Source of the DNA: an uncultured Chloroflexota bacterium | GTDB lineage: Bacteria; Chloroflexota; Anaerolineae; Aggregatilineales; Phototrophicaceae | NCBI GenBank assembly: GCA_937974245.1 | Contig: CALJKV010000071.1 | Location: 15,611-79,610 of the forward strand | DNA length: 64,000 nucleotides | Direction: 5' to 3' | In this document: positions 52,216-62,634 of the stretch, piece after piece | Position numbering within the stretch: position 1 is the first letter of the stretch | Layout: every line of letters begins with the position of its first letter | The notes under the pieces: model-generated | Told to the model about the DNA's origin: nothing | Databases searched by the model: none | Seen by the model: only the letters and a program-made list of their open reading frames with translations | Made by a program: the position numbers and the translations under genes

Positions 52216-52256
52216 GTACAGTAACGTAGCAGCGGCTGGGTGAAGGAAAGGATAAC

Positions 52257-53576
52257 TTGGACGAAGGTAGTTTATCTAGTTTAGGGCTGATTATGCTGTT
52301 GATCGGCTTGCACGGGGTCATCGCACTGGCTTACGCTGCCCTGACCAACAGCCGAGACAGTTTACTCCGTAGTCAGGTTGAGGCCGGAGCAGGTGCATCG
52401 CCACGACTGCACATCACATACCAGTTGAGCCTGGTGTTTATTCAGTTTACGATTGCAGCCGTGAGTGTCACTGGGTTGGGTCAGGTGCTGGTTGTGCAGC
52501 CCGCCACGACACTTTCCCCCATGTTAATCTATGTCCTGGTGTTGTTCCCGACCGCCTTAATAACGCTCATTCTGGGTTACTTTGTCCCGGATGCCATCGG
52601 TAGCGCACGCTCGGATAGGCTGGCCGCCCCCAGTATGTTGATCCTGCGCCTGTTGATCTTCATCATGCAGCCCGTTACCGTGTTCATTATCGCTTTGAGC
52701 AAGTGGATGTCGTTTGGCAGTGGCACGATGGTCAACGTCTTTACCGAAGAAGAGATTATGACGCTGTTGGATGCCGGTGAAAAAGAAGGCACCATCGAAA
52801 ACGAAGAAAAAGAGATGATCTACTCGGTACTGCAACTGGATGAGACCATCGCCCGTGAGGTCATGGTGCCGCGCATTGACATCGCCGCCCTGGAAATCCA
52901 CACGCCCCTGAGTGAGGCGCTCAAAACCTTCCTGGAAAGCGGGCATTCGCGGGTGCCGGTATTTGAGGAAACCATTGATAACATCGTTGGCTTGCTTTAT
53001 GCCAAAGACCTGCTCACCTGCTGGGCGGAAGGTGTCACCGATAAGCCGATTCGTGAGATGCTGCGCAAAGCCTTCTTCGTGCCGGAAACTAAACGCGCTG
53101 ACTTGCTGCTAAAGGAACTGCAAACTGGCAAAATTCACCTGGCGGTGGTGGTGGATGAATACGGCGGTACGGCTGGTCTGGTCACGATTGAAGACTTGAT
53201 CGAAGAAATCGTCGGTGATATTCAGGATGAATACGACCTGGACGAAGAGGCCGATTATATCCAGCAGGGGCCGGACGAATACGTGATGGATGCCAGTATT
53301 GACCTGGACGACTTTAACGACCTGCTGGACCTTGAACTGCCGACTGAAGATAGCGATACGCTGGGCGGTTACATTTTCTCGCAGCTAGGCCGTGTGCCCA
53401 ACGTAGGCGAGACAATTGAAAGCGGGAATGTCGTTATGCGTGTTGATGCGCTGGAAGGTCGGCGGATCCGCAAGGTATATGTGGCGCGTAAGCCGTCGCC
53501 AAGCGAGGAAAACCCCGCCGTGACTACCGGGGAAAACCCCGCCACACAGCCACAAACCGCCGCCGGGACGAACTGA
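52257..53576 (+). CDS. CNNM/CorC-type transporter (hemolysin family, DUF21-CBS-CorC)
   Basis: A 439-aa protein starting at TTG 52257 with AAGGAAAGGA close upstream. Residues about 1-190 form the DUF21 membrane domain with four hydrophobic segments. The linker has FTEEEIMTLLDAGEKEGTIE. Two CBS motifs follow (about 195-320: VMVPRIDIAALE, GHSRVPVFEETIDNIVGLLY), and the CorC_HlyC domain ends the protein (MDASIDLDDFNDLLDLELPT). Family members export or balance magnesium or cobalt, though some have other roles. The short Pro/Thr tail is specific to this copy. Confidence 0.88.
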   Translation: MDEGSLSSLGLIMLLIGLHGVIALAYAALTNSRDSLLRSQVEAGAGASPRLHITYQLSLVFIQFTIAAVSVTGLGQVLVVQPATTLSPMLIYVLVLFPTALITLILGYFVPDAIGSARSDRLAAPSMLILRLLIFIMQPVTVFIIALSKWMSFGSGTMVNVFTEEEIMTLLDAGEKEGTIENEEKEMIYSVLQLDETIAREVMVPRIDIAALEIHTPLSEALKTFLESGHSRVPVFEETIDNIVGLLYAKDLLTCWAEGVTDKPIREMLRKAFFVPETKRADLLLKELQTGKIHLAVVVDEYGGTAGLVTIEDLIEEIVGDIQDEYDLDEEADYIQQGPDEYVMDASIDLDDFNDLLDLELPTEDSDTLGGYIFSQLGRVPNVGETIESGNVVMRVDALEGRRIRKVYVARKPSPSEENPAVTTGENPATQPQTAAGTN

Positions 53577-53609
53577 CGGCGCGGTAAATCAGGTAATTCC
53601 GGGTTCAGA

Positions 53610-53629
53610 CAGTGGGCTTTGGCCCACTG
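53610..53629 (+). terminator. hairpin after CNNM/CorC gene
   Basis: CAGTGGGC / GCCCACTG, 8 bp with a 4-base loop, 34 bases after the stop. No T-run, so a weak or stabilising terminator. Confidence 0.5.
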
Positions 53630-53677
53630 CTTGCGCTCTGGGTAATTTATCAAAAGTTGTTCGGGTGAATTATACTT

Positions 53678-54094
53678 ATGTCCACAACATCTCTCTCTCA
53701 AGATATGATGCACAATCTCCTTAAAGCTGCACGCGACGCCAGTGAACGTGCTTATGTCCCTTACTCGCACTACCCGGTAGGCGCGGCACTGCTCGGAAGC
53801 AATGGCGTTATCTATACCGGTTGCAACGTGGAAAATGCGGCGTTCCCGGCTACAATTTGCGGCGAACGTACTGCTCTCGTCAAGGCGGTGAGTGAAGGTC
53901 AGCAGGAATTTGCCGCGATTGCTGTCGTTACCCAGAACGGCGGGTCTCCCTGTGGGGTATGCCGCCAGATGCTCTTTGAGTTCGCGCCGGGACTGCGCGT
54001 GATTACCGCCAATATGGATTTGGACGTCGTGATTGACAGCCGCCTGGACGAATTGCTCCTGCACGGCTTCGGTCCCAAGAGCCTGAGACCATAA
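53678..54094 (+). CDS. cdd: cytidine deaminase
   Basis: A 138-aa zinc deaminase. HYPVGAALLGSNG opens the active site. Zinc ligands and the catalytic Glu are in NVENAAFPATICGERTALVK (Cys-Gly-Glu), and the other two Cys are in PCGVCRQMLFEF. Length matches the tetrameric bacterial form. It hydrolyses cytidine and deoxycytidine to uridine and deoxyuridine. It lies 4 bases before recO, so the two are cotranscribed. Confidence 0.94.
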   Translation: MSTTSLSQDMMHNLLKAARDASERAYVPYSHYPVGAALLGSNGVIYTGCNVENAAFPATICGERTALVKAVSEGQQEFAAIAVVTQNGGSPCGVCRQMLFEFAPGLRVITANMDLDVVIDSRLDELLLHGFGPKSLRP

Positions 54095-54098
54095 GTTC

Positions 54099-54863
54099 AT
54101 GTCGCGCCCGGAACGTTCGTTTCGCACCCAGGCAATCATCCTTAAACGCCGTGATTTTGGTGAGGCAGACCGCCTGCTCACTGTGATGACGCCGGAGCGT
54201 GGCAAACTCACCCTGCTTGCGAAAGGCGCACGTAAACCGACCAGCCACAAAAGTGGGCATGTTGAACTCTTTACACGAGTGGATATGCTTATCCAGCGGG
54301 GGCGCGACCTCGATATTGTCTCCCAGGCCGAAATGCAGATGCCCTACTTAGCATTGCGGGAAGATCTGGGACGTGGGGCCTATGCCAACTACACGGTGGA
54401 ACTGCTGGATCGTTTTACCGGGGCGGATGATGACGATTTTCCCGGCTTGTTTCAACTTCTGGAGGACACCCTCAATCGCCTGTGCCACGATGACGACCCG
54501 CGCCTCGTGGTCCGTTATTATGAGATGCGTCTGCTTGATATGGTCGGTTTCCGGCCTGAACTCAACACCTGCGCGGTTAGCCATGAGCCTATTCAAGCAG
54601 AAGACCAGTTTTTCAGCTATGCGTTGGGAGGGGTGGTTTCACCGGCCCATGCCCAGGCCAATGCCGGGCTGATACCGGTCACGTTGCTCACCTTGAAACT
54701 ACTGCGCCACATGCAGCGCAGCGCCTATTCGCATGTTCAGTCACTCTCAATCACGCCAGAACTGCATGATGAAACTGAACGTTTGATGTTGGGCTACCTC
54801 ACATATTTACTGGAACGCAAGCTTCAGAGTGTGGACTTCATCCGCCGTATCCGTCGCCAGTAG
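54099..54863 (+). CDS. recO: DNA repair protein RecO
   Basis: A 254-aa RecO. The N-terminal OB fold (RSFRTQAIILKRRDFGEADR, LTLLAKGARKPTSHKSGHVE) and the following helical domain (VVRYYEMRLLDMVGFRPELN) are clear. The usual C4 zinc finger is reduced: only TCAVSHEPI keeps a Cys, so zinc binding is doubtful. It loads RecA by displacing SSB at gaps. Its start ATG 54099 follows cdd closely. Confidence 0.92.
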   Translation: MSRPERSFRTQAIILKRRDFGEADRLLTVMTPERGKLTLLAKGARKPTSHKSGHVELFTRVDMLIQRGRDLDIVSQAEMQMPYLALREDLGRGAYANYTVELLDRFTGADDDDFPGLFQLLEDTLNRLCHDDDPRLVVRYYEMRLLDMVGFRPELNTCAVSHEPIQAEDQFFSYALGGVVSPAHAQANAGLIPVTLLTLKLLRHMQRSAYSHVQSLSITPELHDETERLMLGYLTYLLERKLQSVDFIRRIRRQ

Positions 54864-54899
54864 GAGAAGAGGGTGCGGGATTACAGCCAGGGCGATGCT

Positions 54900-55178
54900 T
54901 TAACTGCCGGACTTCCCGGTGAGCATGAACTGAGTGTCATTTGAGCTTAGTGTCTGGAAGGCCTGGGTATCTTCTTCCATTTCGCTCAAGAGGAGTTCTA
55001 ATGCCCGGTTGATCTGGCCGATTTCCATTTTATGGTCATCCAATGCCAGGCCATGAAGCGCTGCCTGACCGATGGTTGCGTCTAACCCGGCCATGACCAG
55101 CATGTCCACCGTGCGTGGCGGCAGATACAACAATCCATTGCGAAAATAAGGCGCAAAATCCCACATTGATTCCGTCAT
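54900..55178 (-). CDS. hypothetical protein, 92 aa
   Basis: A 92-aa protein with a partly helical start (MTESMWDFAPYFRNGLLYLP) and a mostly helical, acidic remainder (ELLLSEMEEDTQAFQTLSSN). The central MEIGQINRALELLLSEMEED suggests a coiled helix. It is unrecognised. It is convergent with recO, separated by 36 bases. The ATG at 55178 lacks a strong ribosome site. Upstream, 120 bases precede the histidine kinase stop, so it may be transcribed with the kinase. Confidence 0.55.
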   Translation of the reverse strand: MTESMWDFAPYFRNGLLYLPPRTVDMLVMAGLDATIGQAALHGLALDDHKMEIGQINRALELLLSEMEEDTQAFQTLSSNDTQFMLTGKSGS

Positions 55179-55299
55179 TTCGGCTATCCCTTACAGTATC
55201 CATACCGAATATCAACCAGAATATCATCAAATAGCGTGTCCAGCAAGTGGATACAGTCAAATTCTAACCAACACAGCGCACACAAAGAATTTGTAATAT

Positions 55300-57588
55300 T
55301 CAAGCAGGAAGCGTGAAAATAAACGTTGTCCCCACTCCTATTGTACTCTCTACCCTGATGTCTCCACCGTGAAGGATGACATAGTCGCGCACAATGGACA
55401 GTCCCAGGCCGGTGCCTGGGAGATTACGGACGTTGGTGGCTCGGTAGAAAGGCTCAAAGAGTCTTGAGAGATCATCCTCTGGCACACCCATGCCTTCATC
55501 CTGAACAATGAACTGCCAGACATCGGCCTGCCGCGTGACCACGATGGTTATTGTCGTATCCACTGGTGAATACTTAATGGCGTTCGCCAGGATATTCGCC
55601 AGCACATGGTCGAGCAGACGGGGGTCTGCCCGCACGCTGCCACTATCTGCCTCCAGGACGATTGTATGTCGGTAGTCGTCTACGAGCTGGAGGGTGTCAA
55701 TCACCCTTTGGCATATCGGGAAAACCTCAACCTGCACGGGGGTAAATTCAGTCATGCCGGCACCGCTTCTGCTAAAGCGTAGCGCATCTTCCATCATATC
55801 TACCATACGGCGGATCTGCTGCTGTACCTGACCTAATTTTCCCAGCACCTGCTCCCGTGACAGGCGATCAAAGTAGTCGATAACGAGTGAGACTGTCGTG
55901 GTCATCGCGGAAAGTGGGGTGCGAAATTCGTGAGATACCAGTGAGACAAAATGATCCTTGAGTTCGCGTAGTTCCCGTTCTTTTTCTAGCTCCATTTCAA
56001 GCTGGTGGGCGTAGATACGTTGATTTTCCAGTTCGATACGGTGAGTAATTACTTGCCCGATCCCTAACCGCCGCTCGTTAGAAAGCCGGATATTTGCCCA
56101 CGAAGTATCCACAACCATGCCGTTTCGTGTCCGGGTCTTGAAGTCGTGCCAATCGCCTTCAGCCGCCGCGATAAATGACAATACCTCTTCCCGGTATTCA
56201 GGGTCGGGGTAGAATTCAGCCATGATATTTGGGTGCGTCTGTATCTCCTCAAGTGTCCATCCCAGAATATCTACCCAATGTTGGTTCACATACTGATACC
56301 TCCCCTCTTGATCCAACTGTACCAGCATAACCGGGATGTTCTTGAAGATGGTGGATAAGGTATCCTCGCGCTCCGCCAGTCTTTCCTGGGTTTCGATCAG
56401 CGGGGTGATGTCGCGGCCTACCGCCTGAATTTCCACCACTGCTCCGGCCTCGTCGGTAATTCCGTAATCAATCCACTGAATCCACCGCTTCTTACCGGAG
56501 CTGTCTTCAGCAGAGAAAACACGTACATCGGGAGATGGGTCTCGCAGAACTTCGCGAATGCGCTCGAAAATGGGTTTGGTGTTGACGTTTTTTGTCAGTG
56601 TCAGGAAGCTCGTGCCGATGACCGAGTCCTGTGGAACTCCCATAAACCGGCAGTAAGCGTCATTGGCATAGGTGAGGAGCGTATCGGGTGTATAACGGCA
56701 TACGAAATCAATCTGGCTTTCGATCAGGCCGCGATACAATTGTTCACTGTGGCGGATCTGGCGCTCGAGCCGTTTGCGCTCACTGATATCGCGGATAAAA
56801 CAGGCAATCTGGTGATTCTGAAGTTGGACATTGTTGATTTCAACATCCACTAAATTTCCATTCTTGTGCCGGTGCTGGGTTTCGATCACTATCAGAACAT
56901 CGTCTCTGACGATTCGCTCTGCGTTCTCACTGATCCGCGGTGGTGGTATCCCGGCATCCAACTCGAACACTGTTTTTTGTAGCAGTTCCGCGCGGGTGTA
57001 ACCAACCATATCGCAGTAGAGTTGGTTGACTTCCAGAATTCTGCCTGTCACGTCTCCCAGGAGGTAACCATCAAAGATCGAGCGCACGATTCGCTCGTTC
57101 TCCTTTGAAATCTGCTCCAACTGCTGCTCCATACGCTTGGTATTGGTGACATCCAGCGCAATCGCATAAATGTATTGTTCGTTCCGGGTAGAGATCCAAA
57201 CTAGCCAGCGGTAGCGTCCATCCTGGCAGCGAAAACGATTTTCAAATTGGACGATGGCCCGTTCGGCTTTCAGTTGTTTTTCAGCTGCTTCAGTAGCAGC
57301 CACATCGTCTGAGTGGACAAAAGAGAGGTAAGGCTGGCCGATCAAATGGGCTTCATCATAGCCCAATACCTGGCAGAAAGTTGGATTCACGTATAACAGA
57401 GCGCCATCCTGGTCGGTGACGCAGACGAACGCATCAGCCAGTTCAAAAAACCGGTACGGGTCGCCCGGAAAACGGATGTCTTCGGCATGGTCTGCATAGA
57501 CCGTAAGCAGTTCCTCTAAGCTGCAATGGCGCTGCCGCGCGATTCTTTCCAACCGATGAAGTAATTCCTTTGATATGCTACGACCCAT
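55300..57588 (-). CDS. multi-PAS sensor histidine kinase
   Basis: A 762-aa cytoplasmic sensor kinase without membrane segments. Four PAS/PAC units occupy about residues 40-165, 170-285, 290-410 and 415-525 (FFELADAFVCVTDQDGALLY, IFDGYLLGDVTGRILEVNQL, LIESQIDFVCRYTPDTLLTY, IFKNIPVMLVQLDQEGRYQY). The HisKA domain has the phosphorylated His in FVSLVSHEFRTPLSAM, and the ATPase domain has N (LANILANAIKYSP), G1 (DEGMGVPEDDLSRLFEPFYR) and G2 (GTGLGLSIVRDY) boxes. No response regulator neighbours it, so the partner is elsewhere. The PAS domains may sense redox, oxygen or light, not decidable here. Confidence 0.93.
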   Translation of the reverse strand: MGRSISKELLHRLERIARQRHCSLEELLTVYADHAEDIRFPGDPYRFFELADAFVCVTDQDGALLYVNPTFCQVLGYDEAHLIGQPYLSFVHSDDVAATEAAEKQLKAERAIVQFENRFRCQDGRYRWLVWISTRNEQYIYAIALDVTNTKRMEQQLEQISKENERIVRSIFDGYLLGDVTGRILEVNQLYCDMVGYTRAELLQKTVFELDAGIPPPRISENAERIVRDDVLIVIETQHRHKNGNLVDVEINNVQLQNHQIACFIRDISERKRLERQIRHSEQLYRGLIESQIDFVCRYTPDTLLTYANDAYCRFMGVPQDSVIGTSFLTLTKNVNTKPIFERIREVLRDPSPDVRVFSAEDSSGKKRWIQWIDYGITDEAGAVVEIQAVGRDITPLIETQERLAEREDTLSTIFKNIPVMLVQLDQEGRYQYVNQHWVDILGWTLEEIQTHPNIMAEFYPDPEYREEVLSFIAAAEGDWHDFKTRTRNGMVVDTSWANIRLSNERRLGIGQVITHRIELENQRIYAHQLEMELEKERELRELKDHFVSLVSHEFRTPLSAMTTTVSLVIDYFDRLSREQVLGKLGQVQQQIRRMVDMMEDALRFSRSGAGMTEFTPVQVEVFPICQRVIDTLQLVDDYRHTIVLEADSGSVRADPRLLDHVLANILANAIKYSPVDTTITIVVTRQADVWQFIVQDEGMGVPEDDLSRLFEPFYRATNVRNLPGTGLGLSIVRDYVILHGGDIRVESTIGVGTTFIFTLPA

Positions 57589-57739
57589 GCGTATCACTCT
57601 AATACTTACGATCTTAAGTATACTTATTATAAGGGATAAATCTGCAATTTCCGCAATAAACGTTTAAACCAGCGTGAATTTGGCGTTCGAGCTTATATAC
57701 CTGAGCTTCGGCCCGTTTGCCAGGTGATGATCTGGTAAG

Positions 57740-58486
57740 TCACCGGTTTTTGCGTTTTGCTAGCGGGTCGGGTGGCGCTTCCCACTCATCCCATGTGTCT
57801 TCCTCAGCTAGGCGCGAGCCGTAGTTGAAGGGGGTTGCCTCACCTGTGAAGTGCTGTCCCTGCTCCCAGGCGCGTTCGCGTTCCAGTGCCGCCTCTAATG
57901 CCTGATCTTCAGCATCCGCCATCCGCACCCGTAGATAGTGATACAACAGTGCGATCGCCCAACCGATAGAAATACCAATGGTTTGTTGGAGAACAACGGT
58001 GTACATATATATGGGATAGTAAGAAGCATTGGCGACATTGATCCACATTGCCGCACTTCCCAGTATGAACAGGAGCAGATGGGTGATAAAACGGTTGCGC
58101 CGCCTGTAATGCCGCCGGATGCGCTGCTGAATCGCCTCGTAGCGGTTCTGGGGTACAGGTTCTTTGCTGCTGAACAACCAGCGTAAACCCCGGAACGGTG
58201 CAGTCACCATCCACACCGTAACCACCCACGTCACCCGCAGACTCCAGCGTGTTACCCGCCCGGTAGTATGCCACGACCAGCGCAGTACCGCAGCCGTCTG
58301 CCGCCACGACCAGCGCAGCGCCGCCACACTCTGATGCCATGTCCATCTGAAGGGCGCTTTAGTGACCCGCCAGCTAAAACCGAGTAGTTGCACCAGCCAG
58401 TTCACCTGGGGCGGGGGCAGTTCACCATCCGCCCAATCGTACCATTCGTCATTCTTGCGTTTACGTTTGAGCGGGGCGTTACTCAT
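57740..58486 (-). CDS. 2TM-domain protein with 11-residue Trp repeat
   Basis: A 248-aa protein. After a charged start and a helix, residues about 46-90 carry four tandem 11-residue repeats (FRWTWHQSVAA, LRWSWRQTAAV, LRWSWHTTGRV, TRWSLRVTWVV), so Arg and Trp recur at the same spots. A 2TM domain follows (about 120-185) with RIRRHYRRRNRFITHLLLF, then the second helix and YHYLRVRMADAE. The tail is acidic and Trp-rich. The repeats should form an amphipathic helix lying in the membrane surface. ATG 58486 has AGGAG 9 bases upstream. Confidence 0.8.
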   Translation of the reverse strand: MSNAPLKRKRKNDEWYDWADGELPPPQVNWLVQLLGFSWRVTKAPFRWTWHQSVAALRWSWRQTAAVLRWSWHTTGRVTRWSLRVTWVVTVWMVTAPFRGLRWLFSSKEPVPQNRYEAIQQRIRRHYRRRNRFITHLLLFILGSAAMWINVANASYYPIYMYTVVLQQTIGISIGWAIALLYHYLRVRMADAEDQALEAALERERAWEQGQHFTGEATPFNYGSRLAEEDTWDEWEAPPDPLAKRKNR

Positions 58487-58620
58487 CACGGGTGTCTCCT
58501 CGTCTACCGGAATCCAAAATGGGCGGGATACTGCCGGTCTCGCTGCTTACCAATACGCACGCAGCGGGCATAAGTTGCATTACAACGTGTTTTGGAACTT
58601 TTCCCCTTGTTAAATTTAAC

Positions 58621-58669
58621 CAAAATACCGCCCAAACCTATAGACAAAATACCGGGAAAGGTGTATAGT
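58621..58669 (+). promoter_or_regulatory. promoter with direct repeats before GntR/FCD gene
   Basis: TAGACA (58641-58646) and TATAGT (58664-58669), 17 bases apart. CAAAATACCG occurs twice, at 58621-58630 and 58645-58654 (24-base period), the second copy overlapping the -35 and spacer. Binding of a regulator there would block the promoter; autoregulation by the downstream GntR protein is a reasonable guess. Confidence 0.5.
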
Positions 58670-58703
58670 AGGTTTTAAATGATTCATCAGATGAATACGA
58701 TAA

Positions 58704-59429
58704 ATGCCCGATATAGAACTGCCTTCCGACCTGCTTAATTATATCGTTCAGCGTGGCCTCCAGCCCGGAGATCGCCTCCCGACGATCAACGAGCTTCAGG
58801 ATGCAAGCCACCTGGGCGTAAGCGCCAGCAAAATTCGCGAACAGTTGGAAGTGGCGCGGGCGTTAGGGCTGGTCGAAGTCCGTTCCAAGATCGGCACCCA
58901 CATTAAAGACTACAGCTTCGCCCCGGCAGTCCGCCTGAGTCTGTTTTTCGCTCTTGCCAACGACCTGCATACCTTCGAGCTGTTCAGCAACCTGCGCACC
59001 CACCTGGAAGTCGCCTACTGGCATGAGGCCTGCGCCCTGCTCACTGCGCAGGATATGGACGAAATGCGCGATTATATCATGGCGGCACGCACCAGGCTCA
59101 ACAGTAAATGGATCCAGATTCCCTACCAGGAGCACCGCGCTTTCCACTTGGCCGTTTTCAGGCATCTGGAAAACCCCTTTGTAATTGGTCTGTTAGAAGC
59201 CTACTGGGATGCCTATGAGGCAGTCGAGTTGCACCGTTACGCTGAATATGCCTATTTGCAGGAAGTATGGGATTATCATGAACGTATCCTCGATGGCATC
59301 ACCGCCGGGGACTTTGACCGTGCGCGGATCGCCTTCATCGAGCATACCCAGTTAATCCGCCACCAACCGCGTATGCAGGGCATGGATGGCGCGACCCTAC
59401 CTGAATCACCATCGCACGTGGCTGAATAA
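58704..59429 (+). CDS. GntR-family regulator, FCD (FadR) subfamily
   Basis: A 241-aa regulator with a winged helix-turn-helix at about 5-75 (ELPSDLLNYIVQRGLQPGDR, HLGVSASKIREQLEVARALG) and an all-helical FCD ligand domain at about 90-225 (FELFSNLRTHLEVAYWHEAC, HLAVFRHLENPFVIGLLEAY, VWDYHERILDGITAGDFDRA, whose His and Asp ligands may bind a metal or carboxylate). It is co-directional with the oxidoreductase genes downstream (135-base gap), suggesting that it controls them or carbon-acid metabolism. Confidence 0.9.
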   Translation: MPDIELPSDLLNYIVQRGLQPGDRLPTINELQDASHLGVSASKIREQLEVARALGLVEVRSKIGTHIKDYSFAPAVRLSLFFALANDLHTFELFSNLRTHLEVAYWHEACALLTAQDMDEMRDYIMAARTRLNSKWIQIPYQEHRAFHLAVFRHLENPFVIGLLEAYWDAYEAVELHRYAEYAYLQEVWDYHERILDGITAGDFDRARIAFIEHTQLIRHQPRMQGMDGATLPESPSHVAE

Positions 59430-59564
59430 GCGGTTTTTCTGACGCTTATTTTCGTTTTTATTGAGTATCTATTCGCGAGTTCGTTCTACGAATCTCATCC
59501 CCCCATACTATAGTTTGGGAGGGGTAGAGGTCACGGAAGAAGAAGGAATCTAAAAGGATTTTGT

Positions 59565-61406
<1,842 letters not shown>

Positions 61407-61407
61407 A

Positions 61408-62442
61408 ATGGCGAAGGAAAATATCCTCGGACTCTCAAGAGAAGACTACAAGGCCGGTGAAACCACCTTATGCCCCGGCTGCGGTCACAATTCGATTTCC
61501 AACCAGATCATCAGCATCGCCTTTGACCTGGGGTTGAAGCAGGAAAACGTCATCAAGATGAGCGGTATTGGCTGCTCCAGCAAGACTCCGGCGTACTTCC
61601 TGGGGCGCTCCCATGCCTTCAATGCGATTCACGGGCGGATGCCTTCGGTTGTCACGGGCGCGACAACGGCCAACCGCAGCCTGACGGCGATTGCGGTCAG
61701 CGGTGACGGCGACAGCGGCAGCATCGGCTTCGGCCAGTTCAAGCACCTGATCCGCCGCAATGTACCAATGGTCTACATTATCGAAAACAACGGAGTGTAC
61801 GGCCTGACCAAGGGCCAGTTTTCCGCCACCGCTGACGAAGGCCAGACGCTCAAGTATTACGGCACGAACGATCTGCCGCCGATTGACCTGGCGCTGGAAG
61901 CCGTGATTAGTGGCTGCACGTTCGTCGCCCGCAGCTTCTCTGGTGACTCCAAGCAGGTACAGGCACTGCTCAAAGCTGCACTCAGCCACAATGGGACGGC
62001 GGTGCTGGACATCATCAGCCCGTGCGTGACTTTCAATAATTCACCTGACTCCACCAAGAGCTATCCCTACGGCAAGGAACACGAAGTTCCGCTGCATGAT
62101 ATTGAATTCTTCACGCCGGACTTCGTGGCAGCGCGCGAAGAGATTACAGCCGAATACGATGAAGGCGAAGCCATCACCGTAGAAATGCACGATGGCTCCC
62201 ACCTGCGGCTGAAAAAGGTGGACGAGGATTACGACCCGCGCAGCCGGGCGCAGGCCATCACCACGCTCGAACGGGCCTACCGCGAGCAGTTGTTCCTGAC
62301 CGGGCTGCTGTACTACGAAGAGCCGCGCCCCACATTGGCGGATACCGTCGGCCTGGGGCAGACGCCGCTCACGCAAGTGGAAACGAGCAAACTGCGGCCT
62401 TCCCGCGAGGCACTGGCGAAGCTCATGCAGGGCATGATGTAA
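61408..62442 (+). CDS. korB: 2-oxoacid:acceptor oxidoreductase beta subunit
   Basis: A 344-aa beta subunit, starting one base after the alpha stop. CPGCGH (residues 23-28), a further Cys in IGCSSK and one in the later SPCVTF supply the four ligands of a 4Fe-4S cluster. The TPP diphosphate and magnesium site is GDGDSGSIG with NNGVYGLTKGQFS. A C-terminal extension of about 90 residues holds charged helices. It is tightly coupled to korA, and a strong terminator lies just after it, so korAB form one complete unit. Confidence 0.94.
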   Translation: MAKENILGLSREDYKAGETTLCPGCGHNSISNQIISIAFDLGLKQENVIKMSGIGCSSKTPAYFLGRSHAFNAIHGRMPSVVTGATTANRSLTAIAVSGDGDSGSIGFGQFKHLIRRNVPMVYIIENNGVYGLTKGQFSATADEGQTLKYYGTNDLPPIDLALEAVISGCTFVARSFSGDSKQVQALLKAALSHNGTAVLDIISPCVTFNNSPDSTKSYPYGKEHEVPLHDIEFFTPDFVAAREEITAEYDEGEAITVEMHDGSHLRLKKVDEDYDPRSRAQAITTLERAYREQLFLTGLLYYEEPRPTLADTVGLGQTPLTQVETSKLRPSREALAKLMQGMM

Positions 62443-62464
62443 GCACAGCGTCTGATTCTTCAGG

Positions 62465-62492
62465 GGGAGCGCACACCAGCGCTCCCTTTTTT
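62465..62492 (+). terminator. intrinsic terminator after korAB
   Basis: Perfect 8-bp stem GGGAGCGC / GCGCTCCC with a 6-base loop, running into six T residues, 22 bases after the stop of the beta subunit. Confidence 0.93.
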
Positions 62493-62634
62493 GTTGCCCC
62501 GCGCTGCCCCTGCCGATAGTGTTGTCCCCAATAATTCAGTGGTGGCTTGCAGCGCTGACGGGAGAGTGTCATAATCGTGACCATCATCTTACCCGCCCGG
62601 CAAAACGCCTGCTGATCTAACCAGGAAAATAGCG

